DNA of 64,000 bases, taken from contig CM056376.1 of the NCBI GenBank assembly GCA_029718625.1, positions 26,956,813 to 27,020,812 of the forward strand. The letters are read 5' to 3'. Shown here piece after piece: positions 46,251 to 58,560 of the stretch. The notes beneath the pieces were generated by a model, which saw only the letters and a list, made by a program, of their open reading frames with translations, was not told where the DNA came from and searched no databases. The DNA comes from Synaphobranchus kaupii (lineage: Eukaryota; Chordata; Actinopteri; Anguilliformes; Synaphobranchidae). Within the stretch, counting starts at the first letter, position 1. Each line of letters opens with the position of its first letter. Made by a program: the position numbers and the translations under genes.

Positions 46251-46888
46251 TTGAAAGAGAGAAGTTGCTAAGGACCTCTCAGATTCGTTGTTAAATGAAC
46301 CAGCCTTACAGGCTGAGATATATCCATTGTGACCAGTATCAATCAACTATATAAGAGCACATATCTCCCAGTGTACAGACACAGAAGCTCCTGATAATTA
46401 CCACAGAGAGATCGCACACAACGTTAATAAAGAAAAGAAACAGTTCTGCACACAACTGTTTTTCTAACAACCACTGTGATGGCACAAATTCCCTTAAAAA
46501 TTAAAGCAAGGCTAAATATAAATATATTATAAAAGCGTACCGTAACAAATGTTCCCCACTCCTGTTATTTATAGGGGGAAAAACACCTTTGAAAAGACGG
46601 ACGACTCCACCTTTTGAATTATTAAAGAAAAGTACCACCCTCATTGGGCATAAGCTTTTGATTTATTTGCTTTGGAAGGGAAGAAAAATAAATAAACAAC
46701 ACAAAATGGAGGTGCAACAGTCAGTCAGAAAATACACCACATAGCAGCAAGACATTCCTAATAATGCAATTATTAATGGGGGTGCGGGGGGGGGGGGGGG
46801 GGGCAGGACACCATGAAAGTGGCTCAATTATACATTCAGTTGGATGATTAAAGGCGAAAAAAGAAACAAAAAAGAGTATAAACAGTAC

Positions 46889-46968
46889 CTTTGATGTTGC
46901 CGGGGCCGTCAGATGCGGAGTGGACTGGTGGGATCGCCGTTAGAGTTGACAGGTTTCCGCAATGTACC
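46889..46968 (-). other. Candidate upstream exon of ARVCF
   Basis: On the - strand an acceptor-like TAGATTCCCAG precedes 80 bases that end in AAAG|GTACTG, a good donor. One frame is open through it (27 codons); the others have stops. The GC-richer content stands out from AT-rich surroundings, and its strand and position fit a 5' UTR or alternative first coding exon of ARVCF. Without transcript data this is a prediction from splice signals only. Confidence 0.35.
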
Positions 46969-49101
46969 CTGGGAATCTAGCTGTATTTGGGAGGAAGGAG
47001 AGCAGGGGAAATGTGTATAATAAAAGAGTCGAAGCACATCATTAAAACATTGTTTTTACATAATACCCACTGCTGTAGATCCCAGTCCCCCAAAAATCAC
47101 ACACCTCTTCGGAGAAAAGGGAAAAAACAGGAAGTGGAGCCTCCTGTTTAATTCTCAGATGGGTAGTACCACGTGCTTCTCACACCATACTTTAAACTAA
47201 AAAATCACTTTCACTATTTTCCCATGACTTTTCAATTATGTATTCACGATAAATATCTGAGTGCCAGGGATTTATTTTTAGTACAATAGTTCAGCCTATT
47301 TTTGTCTGGTAGACAAAAAATAAATAAATAAATGTTTTTCATTCAGCATATTACATTACATTACCTTATGACAACGGTACACATGGCATGCAAAGGCCGA
47401 TGACTTTTGGTAGTGGAATTAATGTACAAACCAGCGAGCTATCCAATTTGTTAGTTTGGCATGCTGATATCACAGGAATTGATAGTAAGTGACATCAAGC
47501 GAGTGAGTTTGCAGGGAAGATATTTTCTTGAAAGATTATTTCATTTAAATTTGGTCAGTTTTCCCTGACCTCTCACCACAGTGGAATTTCTGACCACCAT
47601 TTTAACTGGTGGTGGATCGACCAATCAGAGAGGCCCGCAGAACCTTCTGTGGTTGAATGCGGAGGCTGACACTGGAGACTGGAGATGCTGCAAGTCCTTC
47701 TGGGCATTTGAGGTGTCAGATGATGTCATTCATGACATCATACGGATTCTCCACTCTTCCACTGACCATCATTTCTCAATGCCATAGACTTCTGCGGTAG
47801 GCCCACTAGATGTTTACTGACAATAATTTGGAGGTCTACAAGACTTCCACAATCGAAAAAAAGCATCCTTAACACAGTTGTGAGTGAACTGTTAGGGCCA
47901 TTGCAGGGGTTGGATTTACAAAATACGACTTTACAGAGTGTCATTGGAGGAGTGCCAGGGTTAAATAAATAAATAAATAAAGTCCTTACACAGTCGACTT
48001 TCCAACTTTTTCTACTGCCTGGGATTAGAATATCTCTCACCAGGGGGTTCCTGGTCCTTTCCCTTCAGGGACAGATAGGTTTTGAGCACCTTGCATATCT
48101 GTGAGGAACATGTAAGGTAAGCTAAGCCAGGGCGGCTTTAGTTATCAGCGCCACCTCTCACAGCCCAGCGCTGATGGCCTCAGAACGGGGATTATGGCAA
48201 TGCACACAAATGCATGTGCGCGGATCCCAGAGTCAACACGTGTGTTAAACTGCTTAAAGGGACACACTGCGTTACGCGCAGAACGCACTCCGCTGGGTAG
48301 CAGCCAGCGCCTGGATGAGGAGTCTGTCCCGGTTTACTCCTGTCCTGTGCGGCTCGGGTCTGTGACTCTGCAACTCCACCCCGAAACAACTCCAGACAGA
48401 AAACAACTCCACATTGAAAACAACTCAACACCGAAGCAACTCCACACCGAAACAACTCCACATTGAAAACAACTCCACACCGAAACAACTACATACTAAA
48501 ACAACCCGAAACGCAGGCATCTGATTTATGCCAAGTGCCATAGTCCCTTATGAGAGTAATCTGTGGGGCTAAAAGATTCTCACACAATATTTCAAAAAAG
48601 CTGTCCTTGAGCTCAGCTATGCTGGGGAAAGCTGCGGCTTTATGATAAATAATAAATGTAATACAGCTCTCCCTCAAGTCCTGTCTGAAGACGTTTGATT
48701 GATCTGACCTTCTGTCTGCTGTCGCCACGGGGACGCGTTTAATCTGGCTGTCCCCTCCGCTCATGGAGCCGAACAGACCAATCACGCTCCCCCACCCCTC
48801 TACCCCTCTGACAGATGCGAGGTGAACCTGGTGATCAGGTGAGTGTCGGCGCGGAAACACACCTGCCCAAAGGCCGTCTTCAACGCACAAGGTAAGAGTG
48901 ATGCTGCCGCTCAATATCTCACAGGCAGTCTGCTTTCTTGAAAAAACGAACTAAACTAAACAAAAGGAGACATGTTTTGTTTTTGCACTGGAAAAAAAAA
49001 AGGTAGAACAGACGACTCAAAATAGAATCAAATGAGTTTATCATTGAATACTGCTCTGAATAGAACTGGTCACACGGCAGAATTGATAAGATTTAAATAG
49101 G

Positions 49102-49106
<5 letters not shown>

Positions 49107-49147
<41 letters not shown>

Positions 49148-49160
49148 GGGGGGGGGGGGG
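49107..49160. repeat. (GA)n microsatellite followed by a poly-G run
   Basis: A pure GA tract of about 36 bases leads into a run of about 14 G. Non-coding. Confidence 0.95.
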
Positions 49161-51394
49161 GCAGAGGGAAGGGGATACAGGTGGTGGTGACCTGTGGAGT
49201 CGGTATCAATGCCCATCTCCTTGGAGTAGAAAGCTATTGGGACGAATGACAGAGTGACATCATCAGGCCATGTTACAAGGCTTTTAGATATGTCCTTCCC
49301 ATTAACTACAAATGAGCTGTTCCAGCCCATATCACCTCTCCACAACACCAGTTAACACCGTTATATGACTGTTCTGCAGTCTCACAGTCTGTACAGTGTG
49401 TGTGTGGCTGCATTGCCAGTGTGCTCTCATTCTCCAATTCTACCTGGCTGTGAAAATATACAATTGGTTAACATGACCGAACAAGTCGTTGCAACAACAA
49501 CCCTTGGCAAAGGGATAAACCCAGATTTTCTAAAATAATCCGCTCAAGGCCATGACTTCATTGGTGCTTCATGACAAAAATGCCACAATTTTACAACGCT
49601 TATTTTTTTAATATTTGCTTTGTAATACCAGCATGTACATTTTATCCATAATTCTCAATAGCTTGGGTGATTTTTTAACTTCATTCAAATAGGTCCCTAT
49701 GATTCCAATGCATTAAATGGCACTTTTTGCCCAGTTCAGTGGAATGACCTTTCCCATGTTTGAAGCACAAACCCTCTCATTCTTTAAATCTGGACTCAAC
49801 ATCCAATAAACTACATCATACAAACAGAAGACGACCACAGGCTCTGAGGACAGGAAAATAAGCTGCATCTAACCAGGTGTTATGGCTAGGTAAAAGTTCT
49901 ATAATGTAAAAAGACAGATTGAGTGGAGAAGTCTCTAAGCACAACTAAAACGTTAAAACTTTAAAGATGTGCCCTGTAGCGTCCTTCATGTCGCTGATTA
50001 CTTTTTAAAAAGTATTCTCATTCCCCATTTTCAAGAGCGGGAAATAGAACAGCAGATATCTCCATCAGCATAGAACAGCTGCTTCTGAGGGTTGCCCCAG
50101 CAACAACACAAAAACATATTTAATAAATCTTTTTTTTATTTTTTAAATCATGCATGTTATTCTGGGAAAATGAGGCAATGGCTAAATAAATAATAGATCG
50201 CTCTCGGTCTTGTGTAAAAACAGAATGAAATGATGTTGGTACTGAGATGTAAAAATGCTTAAAACTCCACAGACATGCCATTAGACCCCACATCGCGAGT
50301 CAGTGTGAATTCATAAAATAGAATGAAAATGCAAGACTGGGGAGATTTGAAGTTAATGACTAAAGGGATTCTACCCTATTGCCCCAAATCAAATCACTCA
50401 ACACCTCTCACCCCCCCCCCATCCCGGCCAAAGCTGTAAAACTACTGTACATACATTTCAGGAAACATTTCACGACTGTACATACGTGTGCTGTACATAC
50501 ATGTGATGAACCACAGAAAGGACTGTACATACATGTGCTGTACATACATGTGATGAACCAAACAAAAATAATTGGAATATTTTGCACTTATCTGAAGTGG
50601 AAAGATTTAAATGAAATCATTGTGTCAAATTAAAATTAATCTTGTTGTAATTGGGACATCTCCTACATTATGAGGAAAACTAGACTTTTAACAGTCTTGA
50701 AATATTCAGTAATTAACAAATGCCACAGTGAAATGGAACAGCACACACAGAAATTAGCGGCAGTTGACGGCAGTCATCTAACTCTCTGAAAGCTGAGAAA
50801 GTCTAAATCATGAGGATCTAAATATAAAATTTCAGACAAACTGTCCAGAATGGAAGTATAATAAGGGATGTTAGTTTGCATCTCATTTGCATCTCTTCAT
50901 CCTAGGAAAAATCATGCACTCTTCACATAAAACTATTCCAAAACAGACAGCCTTCCCTGATTTAAGAATTTGAATAATTATACGATATATCACTTGTTTT
51001 AATCAGAGCACCAAAGGTTTAAAGCAGCCAAAATTGTCATTAATGACAGCGAGCAAGGTAGCTAGGGGGAGATGGAAAATGCCCTCGTTTACAGACTACA
51101 GAGTTTGCTACTTGGCTAAGTAGAAATCCATCATGAAAACTATAAAATAAAAATGTCAGAGTACGTCAGTTAAAACACAAATGGATTAAATGAACAGACG
51201 CGGTTCATTTCTACATGTGGTTTACAGCACATTTGTGCATTTTTAACAGACGCTGATCGAGATGAAACGGCCACACTCGCGCATAGTTCTGTGAGGTTAT
51301 CGCAGAGGTTATCATGAAGAAACAGTCTCGTCTTGATTATATCGCTCCGTGTACAAGAGCTTCAAGTCTTTCCAAACCTGCATCAACCCCTCAT

Positions 51395-51497
51395 TGCATA
51401 CGCACGCACGCACGCACGCACACACACGTATACGCACACATACTTGTGCATGCACACACACATACACACACACGCGCACACAAGTGCACACACACAA
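51395..51497. repeat. CA/CG-rich microsatellite
   Basis: (CGCA)n followed by interrupted (CA)n. Non-coding; open frames through it are repeat artefacts. Confidence 0.9.
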
Positions 51498-51929
51498 CAA
51501 ACCAAAACAATGTGCTGCAGGGCCGCTACTCAAACATGTAAATTGTCCCGGTCTAATGGAAAATCGGGTTTAGCGCTCCTCGTGACCGCTCGTTAACCGA
51601 AACTCCCGAACAAAGTGACCTTCAGAAACTTTGCACGTTGCTACCTCCACAAAAAAAAAAAAAAAACCTGCAGTAAAATTGCCGGTAAAAAAACTTTTCC
51701 AATTGCTTGCTGGAGGCCCCTGCAAATAATCCAGGCTGACCTCAAATTGCCCTCCGCCAGGAGTCAAAAGCACCATGGAGCTTTCCAAACCGAATTTCAG
51801 ACCCGCCAAACAACCTTTATTGAAAAGCGACGCTTTCTAATTCAAAACTTCACACCCCTTGTACCCTGGGCATTACTCGTTTCATCACAAGTCTCTTCTC
51901 CAACGGAGTGAAAGCCAGGGGTTTAATCA

Positions 51930-52140
51930 CCGGCGTTCCCATCCCCGTCATCCCAAAGTTATTCCGGGAGGGTTTAGCGGAGTCGCCGCGGCGGCGGCCT
52001 CCTCGCCCAGGTGATCCCCTCACCTCTCTGCTCGCGATTGAAAGCGAATCTCTGACGAGCGCAGCGCTGAAAGTGCCCTCGCATTGTAACGACACCTTCC
52101 TCGGGGCAGGAGCCTAATTGAGCATTCTGGCTGAAAATTA
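51930..52140. promoter_or_regulatory. CpG-rich patch, possible promoter
   Basis: A locally elevated CpG content (GTCGCCGCGGCGGCGGCC, CTCGCGATTG) lies in AT-rich surroundings, about 13 kb upstream of the ARVCF coding exon and 5 kb upstream of the candidate upstream exon. A role as the ARVCF promoter is inference from position and composition. The 45-bp array starts directly next to it. Confidence 0.25.
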
Positions 52141-52143
52141 CAG

Positions 52144-52504
52144 TCCATCCTCTTTAGACGCCACGAGACCGAGCGGCACATTCAAAGGTCCATCATCTTT
52201 AGACGCCACGAGACCGAGCGGCACATTCAAAGGTCCATCCTCTTTAGACGCCACGAGACCGAGCGGCACATTCAAAGGTCCATCATCTTTAGACGCCACG
52301 AGACCGAGCGGCACATTCAAAGGTCCATCATCTTTAGACGCCACGAGACCGAGCGGCACATTCAAAGGTCCATCATCTTTAGACGCCACGAGACCGAGCG
52401 GCACATTCAAAGGTCCATCATCTTTAGACGCCACGAGACCGAGCGGCACATTCAAAGGTCCATCATCTTTAGACGCCACGAGACCGAGCGGCACATTCAA
52501 AGGA
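52144..52504. repeat. 45-bp minisatellite, 8 nearly identical copies
   Basis: Units read CCATCATCTTTAGACGCCAC then GAGACCGAGCGGCACATTCA and AAGGT. The only variation I see is C or A in CCATC[C/A]TCT. The unit contains three CG dinucleotides. A stop-free frame crosses all units because 45 is a multiple of three. Confidence 0.95.
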
Positions 52505-52734
52505 GTTCAATTTGAGTCCGCCGAGCGTTCGGCGCCATTTCTGACCTTGCATCGGGCTCTATTCCGACTGAAAGACTTTAGAGAGAGGGGTCTAGAAAAG
52601 TGGCTGAACAATGATCTGCAAAAATAGGCGGTAAAAAAACAAAAAAAAACAAAAACAAAGTAGAGCTTTCTGAACGTTGAAGATTTCCCAAAGAAACTGA
52701 CAAGACCCGAAAACAGCCTTAGGCCGGAACGTCA

Positions 52735-52891
52735 GAAGGGTGGGCTCTGAAGGGTGGGCTCTGAAGGGTGGGCTCTGAAGGGTGGGCTCTGAAGGGTGGG
52801 CTCTGAAGGGTGAGCTCTGAAGGGTGGGCTCTGAAGGGTGGGCTCTGAAGGGTGGGCTCTGAAGGGTGGGCTCTGAAGGGTGGGCTCTGAA
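52735..52891. repeat. 14-bp minisatellite, about 11 copies
   Basis: The unit GGGTGGGCTCTGAA is repeated, with one unit carrying GGGTGAGCTCTGAA. G-rich on the + strand. Non-coding. Confidence 0.95.
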
Positions 52892-55104
52892 ACAGATGGC
52901 TCACATTACCAATATATTTTTTCATCCAAATTTTTTTTTTGGTCTCTGCTATAAGGCACAAAATTCAAAGGGGACGAACCACTACCTGTAAGTTCTCTGC
53001 AAGTTTCATGATTTCACCACATTTCACTGGGTGTCATCAGACCTGCTCTCTCTCACCGCTCGCCTCGCTCGCTCGCTCTCACAAACCAACTTTTACACTT
53101 CAACTCTTTCCAAAAACACCCTCCACTTTATTTTCCCTGTGCTTCAATACATTGACAACATGAGGAGGCTTTCGGAAACCGGGCTGTTTCTGCAACACGC
53201 CACCCACCCAAAATCTCTGTGGACACTGACTTTACATTGCATGCACCTGTCAGTAAAAGGCGCTGTTGATTTCAGTTGAAGAGTCTAAACACCTGATTCC
53301 ACCTGAACATCACGGAACTCTCAGGGCTTCTCAGGGCGGAAAGATACTCTCTCTTTTACCCCTGGGCAGTGACCTTTACCCAAGAATACACCTGCAGTAA
53401 GAAACACTTCCATAATGTACAAAATATATAAAAGTACACAGAACCGCTAATGCCACTTCGACTAAGACAACTACGGCTACTACCACAAACTTAAACTACT
53501 CATGGTCTAAAAACCGGAATATAAATCAAAGGTTTTTAATCTTAGAGATCATCTTTGTATTTCTTCTACATTTTACACAAGAAATTGACAGTTTTTAAGG
53601 CACTTTAGTAATAATCAATTACTATTACTACTATTGTTTTTGTACCAATTGCATGCTGCCATTTGAGTCAACTTTGTCAAAAAGCTTTTGAGTGGGCGAC
53701 TTTTTCTCACAAATGGGGGCACTTAAAATACCAGGATGAACCCCTTATTTATGGGGTTTTGTTGAGGGGATTCAGGAGCACACTCATCTGACAATTTCAG
53801 GAAGTAAACCGGAAGTAAAAACTACAACGGGACATTTTTATTTTTGTTAATTCAATCTTCATTCATAATCCACACTTTGGAACCATCGTCATATGTAAAC
53901 TGATTGATATTCTCAATAAAATAAAATAAAATAACTTCCTACTAGTTTGGAAAGAGTACTGTAGGATTCTTTCTCACACTGCTTGCAAAGTGAGGGGACA
54001 GGGCACATAGTAGACAGGGGTCTGAGTGCACAGGGGATAGGGATCACATTCTGTCACGGCCCTGATTATTAGTGTTGGGTTAGGGGGTGACCAATGAACC
54101 TCATGCTACAATGAGCTGTCAATCACTGACTTGCTTGGGGGAAAAAAATGTTTTTTTAGTTGCTTTGATTTTTATTTTGCTTTGTTGTGATTGGTTGAAA
54201 TCAATGAGTCACTGATAACTCAGCCCCATTATTGGCTGCAAGAAAGCTCTCCCATGACAACCGATGAATGCAAGAGCGGAGAGGGCATTAAAATCACAGT
54301 GTGAGACGGGTGACTCACAAAGAAACTTTCACCATTTTTTTAACCTCACAGATCACAGATCACTCTGAGAAAGGGATCACTGAGAAATGTGAACTACCTC
54401 AGAAACAAAACGGCGTACTTACGGCTTTACAAAAAAAAAAGCTTGCTTGTGTTCCAGGTAATCGAACGGCATGCAAAACAAATTTTATTTTGTCCGAGCC
54501 CTTTATTTTTTGTACTGTGTCTCCTTTTTCTAGAGCTTAACTTTTTAAAAAAAAGAAAAACTTGCGCTTTTCTGAGTGGAAATGTGTATGGAAATGGGTT
54601 TTCCTTGGTGGAATTTTTTCGGAAAGCCAACTGCAACTGTGGAGGCGGGGGGTGTGGGATGTAGGGTGCGGGTGCGGGGGGGCGTGTGGTGATTTTGATG
54701 AAGATCAAAAAAAGACCACAAAACAAAAGACTGTTCTAAAGCTGCCCGCTTTAGCGACGGATTCAGAGGATTGTAGGACTACACTGGGACAGCATTAGCC
54801 CACAGAGGCCATTCGGAAATTCAGCCCACGGCAGGGACAACTTCCAAAACAACGAGGATGATCAGCCTTCTGCGACGCAGTAACAGAACTTCAGCAGTGA
54901 GGAGTTTTCACGGGCTGCCAGTTTGAATAAAAGACGGGTGTAAGGATTTCTCAGATTTTCGCAAACCATGCTCTTCAATTATCCCACACCTACTCCAGCA
55001 GCCTTGGGTCCTCCTCTACTGCGAGTTCTCATCCCAAATAACAGAGGAGACAAGTTCTTTTAAAGTGAGAAGAAATAAAATCGTCACGAGAAGAACTACA
55101 TTTC

Positions 55105-55245
55105 ACCGCAGTACATTTATTTAGCAGACACTCCAATACAGAGCGGATTACAATTCAGGAGAGCCACTATATCCAACTGAGTTATATGTGCAACAGTGCC
55201 AGACCTGGTCAACAACATTCCCACACCAGTGTGAGGGTATATTCA
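55105..55245. repeat. Dispersed repeat, copy shared with 2790-2905
   Basis: It opens with GTACATTTATTTAGCAGACACTCC, broken here as GTACATTTATTTAGCAGACA and CTCC, a form of the widespread fish 'tttagcagac' segment, followed by CCAGACCTGGTCAACAAC. A related segment is seen again near 63170. Confidence 0.5.
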
Positions 55246-55291
55246 ACATCACTATAGCACCAATGCATGTTAACTGTGCTAAGGAGCAAGA

Positions 55292-55452
<161 letters not shown>

Positions 55453-57674
55453 CAGTGACTGTATATGTGACACTAAAGCACTAAGGCTTTTAGTTATCTG
55501 TGCTAAGAAAGAACCAAAAAGACAAACTAAATACATCCAGATAACATGCATGACACACTATTAAAACAAAACAAAAAAACTTTAATAATGTGTACATTAA
55601 TTATGCAAGATAGGAGTGCCTGAGGATAGAGACGGGGCTAAGAGCTGAGAGGCAGGCTGAAGACTGTTTTACCCTGAATATAACTCCAGCTCTTACATTA
55701 CAGCACTAATTAATATTACCAATTAATAAACCAAATTACGAAGTTACAATTCAAAAATCCATTACAAATTCAAATCCAAACGGATAAATAATTCGAGTTT
55801 TGTGATGACGGGTACAGCGAAATGTATTACAATGAATGTGAAAATTAACCAAGAAAAACGAGTCAAATAAAAGTAGGCCTAATGCTTTCACTTGAGTGCA
55901 CATAAAAGCAGAACCCGGGAATGATATCGCCCAACACCACATGACAAAGTAATTGCTTCCAACGAAGAAATAAAAACGAATAAATAAATGCAAATGGTGA
56001 CTCGTCTTTATCTACTTCTGGATACAATTACTTGTTGGTGTTCTGTGAGGAGATTGTGCTCTCAATCTCATATTTAAAATTAATTTTCCATTTCTCAGAA
56101 AGTGAGTCTTCTGGCTATGAATCAGTCAGAAACCTGTCATTATCTCTGCAAAAAAAAAAGAGAAAACCCTCTCTGCGGTTGCAGAGATGACAAAAGAAAA
56201 CGCATGAACATTATTATAGACTTCATTTCAGCTTCACACACTTCATTATCAACATACAAATCCGCTTCCTCACCCACCCACTGGGTTTTCTTTTCAGAAT
56301 TAAGCATGTCAGATGAATCTACTTGGAGAGGCTACTTTTCTAGCTGCCATTATTGGGTATATATTGGGGATTGGCACTTTGCGTTTTCATTCAAAATGAG
56401 TTCAGAACAGGACGGGGCACGTCCGTCTCGCCTCCTGCTGGTATCATAACTACATCTGACTCAATCGGAGAGAGAAATCTCTGGTTTTCCGCTGCTGTTT
56501 ATTTAGCGTTTATTAATGCCTGCACACTGGTGGTGTCTCTTGGACTAAACCGTGCTTGTTTTTCGCTCAATGACCAACCGACACGTACATGTACGCTCAA
56601 GGATCGACGGTATGTCACAGACGTTAAGACGAATGAGAATGTGGCGCATACGCATTTAAAGCAGTTGCAAGACTGAGGAACTCCTCTTACATCGCGTCAC
56701 CCTTCAGTCCACGAGGACGACAATCACAGTTATGTACAGGCATTATGGATTTACAGAGCGGCTATGAGCTGCTCACACGCTCCAAAATATACAATTTCAC
56801 TCAAGAAAAGGACAATAATGGTGTAATAATAAAAATAATAATGCTTTGCATTTATATATATTCTCACACTCAAAGTGCTTTACAATGATGCGGGGGAAAC
56901 TCGCCTCAACCACCACCAAGTGTGTAAGTGGCCTGCAGGTTTTACGGTAAGAAAAGGCTATTTATAGATAAGCCACTGTTTCCTGAGCGGGGGGTAGGGG
57001 GGGGGGGGGGGGGGGTTCAGAGGGGTGTACCGACAGAGCCACAGCCAAAATAATTTGGAACCAGGACTGTTAAAAGTAACTGGTCACTGGAGAACTCTAT
57101 GAGCCCAACCATGCTTATCGCCATCGGTTTCACGCACGGCAATTTTCATACCATATTCTGCCTCTGCATGCTACATTAATGCAAGTAAAATGGCCGATTT
57201 GATGGCCACTGCATTGCAAATTTCTTTCCCTTGGTAGGAAGCAGCGGAGACACAAAAGCCAGGTAGCGCTGCCCAATTCAATTATTGGAACTCTGGCCCC
57301 CAATTGTCACAAAGCAGATAAAGAACTGCAATAAAACTTCCACAGAAACAGAGACTATAATGCAATTGCTATTTTTTTATTTTTTTTCCCCCTTTTCTTT
57401 TATTGTATTCTCGTCACCTACAGCAGATTACCTGAGGAATGTATTCTTGCTGTCGGTGCAAGTTTTACTTAGGTGTAATTTAAAAGCCTTTCCTGGTCAA
57501 ATATGTATCTAAAATGAAAAGGAAGCTGGGATTCAAAAGGCATAAGTTTGTGTCTGAAAATCAGCATTCAAACACCCCCAGGAAATTGGCAAGAGGAGGG
57601 AACATCAGAACTGTATAAAAAACAAATCTAAAGACACACATTTGGGGAAAAGCAGTGGGACAGAATTATTACTA

Positions 57675-57860
57675 AAACACACAAACACACGCACACACAC
57701 AAACACACGCACACGCACACACACAGAAATGCACACACATATACACACACACACAGACACACATTTGGGGAAAAGCAGTGGGACAGAATTATTACTAAAA
57801 CACACAAACACACGCATACACACACATAAATGCACACACACACACACACACACACACAGC
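57675..57860. repeat. CA-rich microsatellite containing a duplicated unit
   Basis: A block of about 117 bases is present twice: GACACACATTTGGGGAAAAG and CAGTGGGACAGAATTATTAC recur at 57632-57675 and 57749-57799, each followed by (CA)n. This is a local tandem duplication including the microsatellite. Confidence 0.88.
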
Positions 57861-58378
57861 CCGACCGTTGCAATGTCTTGAAGAATATTGATTAAATATT
57901 AATGGCACCCTCCTCCACAAACTCATCCTTCTCTCTTCTCCTCTCCTCTCTTTCCGCAGCGCAAACAGAACCCCTCGCCCTCCGTTTCCGACACCGAAAC
58001 GGCTCAAAGACTACTGATGCCACTAAAACAAGGGTGTGTGTGTGTGTGTGTGCTAAAGTGCGACAGTGTGTAGCAGGCAGTGGAAGGGTACTATAAATAC
58101 TTAATAACAAGTTCTTTCTGCTTTAAGAGAGCAGTAATGGACCATTCTGAGAATTTGTGTGTGTGTCTGTGTGTGTGCGCGTGTGTGAAAACGCACTCTG
58201 AAGTCGCTGTGCCCGCTGTGTCCCCCCCCGCCCCCCATCGCACCCATACCACAGCCAGGATTTACAGCTCATGTCAGGTCTGTGTAAATTAGCCTCTGGC
58301 TGCGGCTACAATGAAAAGGTTGTTTTCCCACAGAATCATCTCCTTATTTGCCAGCACACATCCCCCTCCCGCCACCCC

Positions 58379-58379
<1 letters not shown>

Positions 58380-58422
<43 letters not shown>

Positions 58423-58560
58423 GACACACAAACAAACACAAACACACAGGCACACAAACAGACACACACAGGCACACAAACACAGACACACACAGACACA
58501 CACACACACACACACACAAACACACAAACAGACACACACAGGCACACAAACACAAACACT
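58380..58560. repeat. CA-rich microsatellite
   Basis: Interrupted (CA)n, (CAAA)n and (CACAGG)n tract. Non-coding. Confidence 0.95.

Larger units (their letters stand above)
38651..46888. other. Probable intron upstream of the ARVCF coding exon
   Basis: No coding exon is recognised. The stretch holds poly-C and poly-G runs (39480, 40685, 41357, 41948), CA-rich microsatellites (41000-41090, 41665-41815), a MITE (42488-42682), the 30-bp minisatellite and a 203-bp tandem duplication. Confidence 0.5.

Noticed and set aside
48826..48900. Two consensus-like donors on the + strand (ATCAG|GTGAGTG and CAAG|GTAAGAG)
   Set aside because: No matching acceptor and open exon of recognisable protein upstream; likely chance.
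52118..52627. A 169-codon frame on the + strand
   Set aside because: It covers the eight 45-bp units plus short flanks; no homologue recognised and the flanks lack splice signals, although its start beside a CpG-rich patch made it worth a look.
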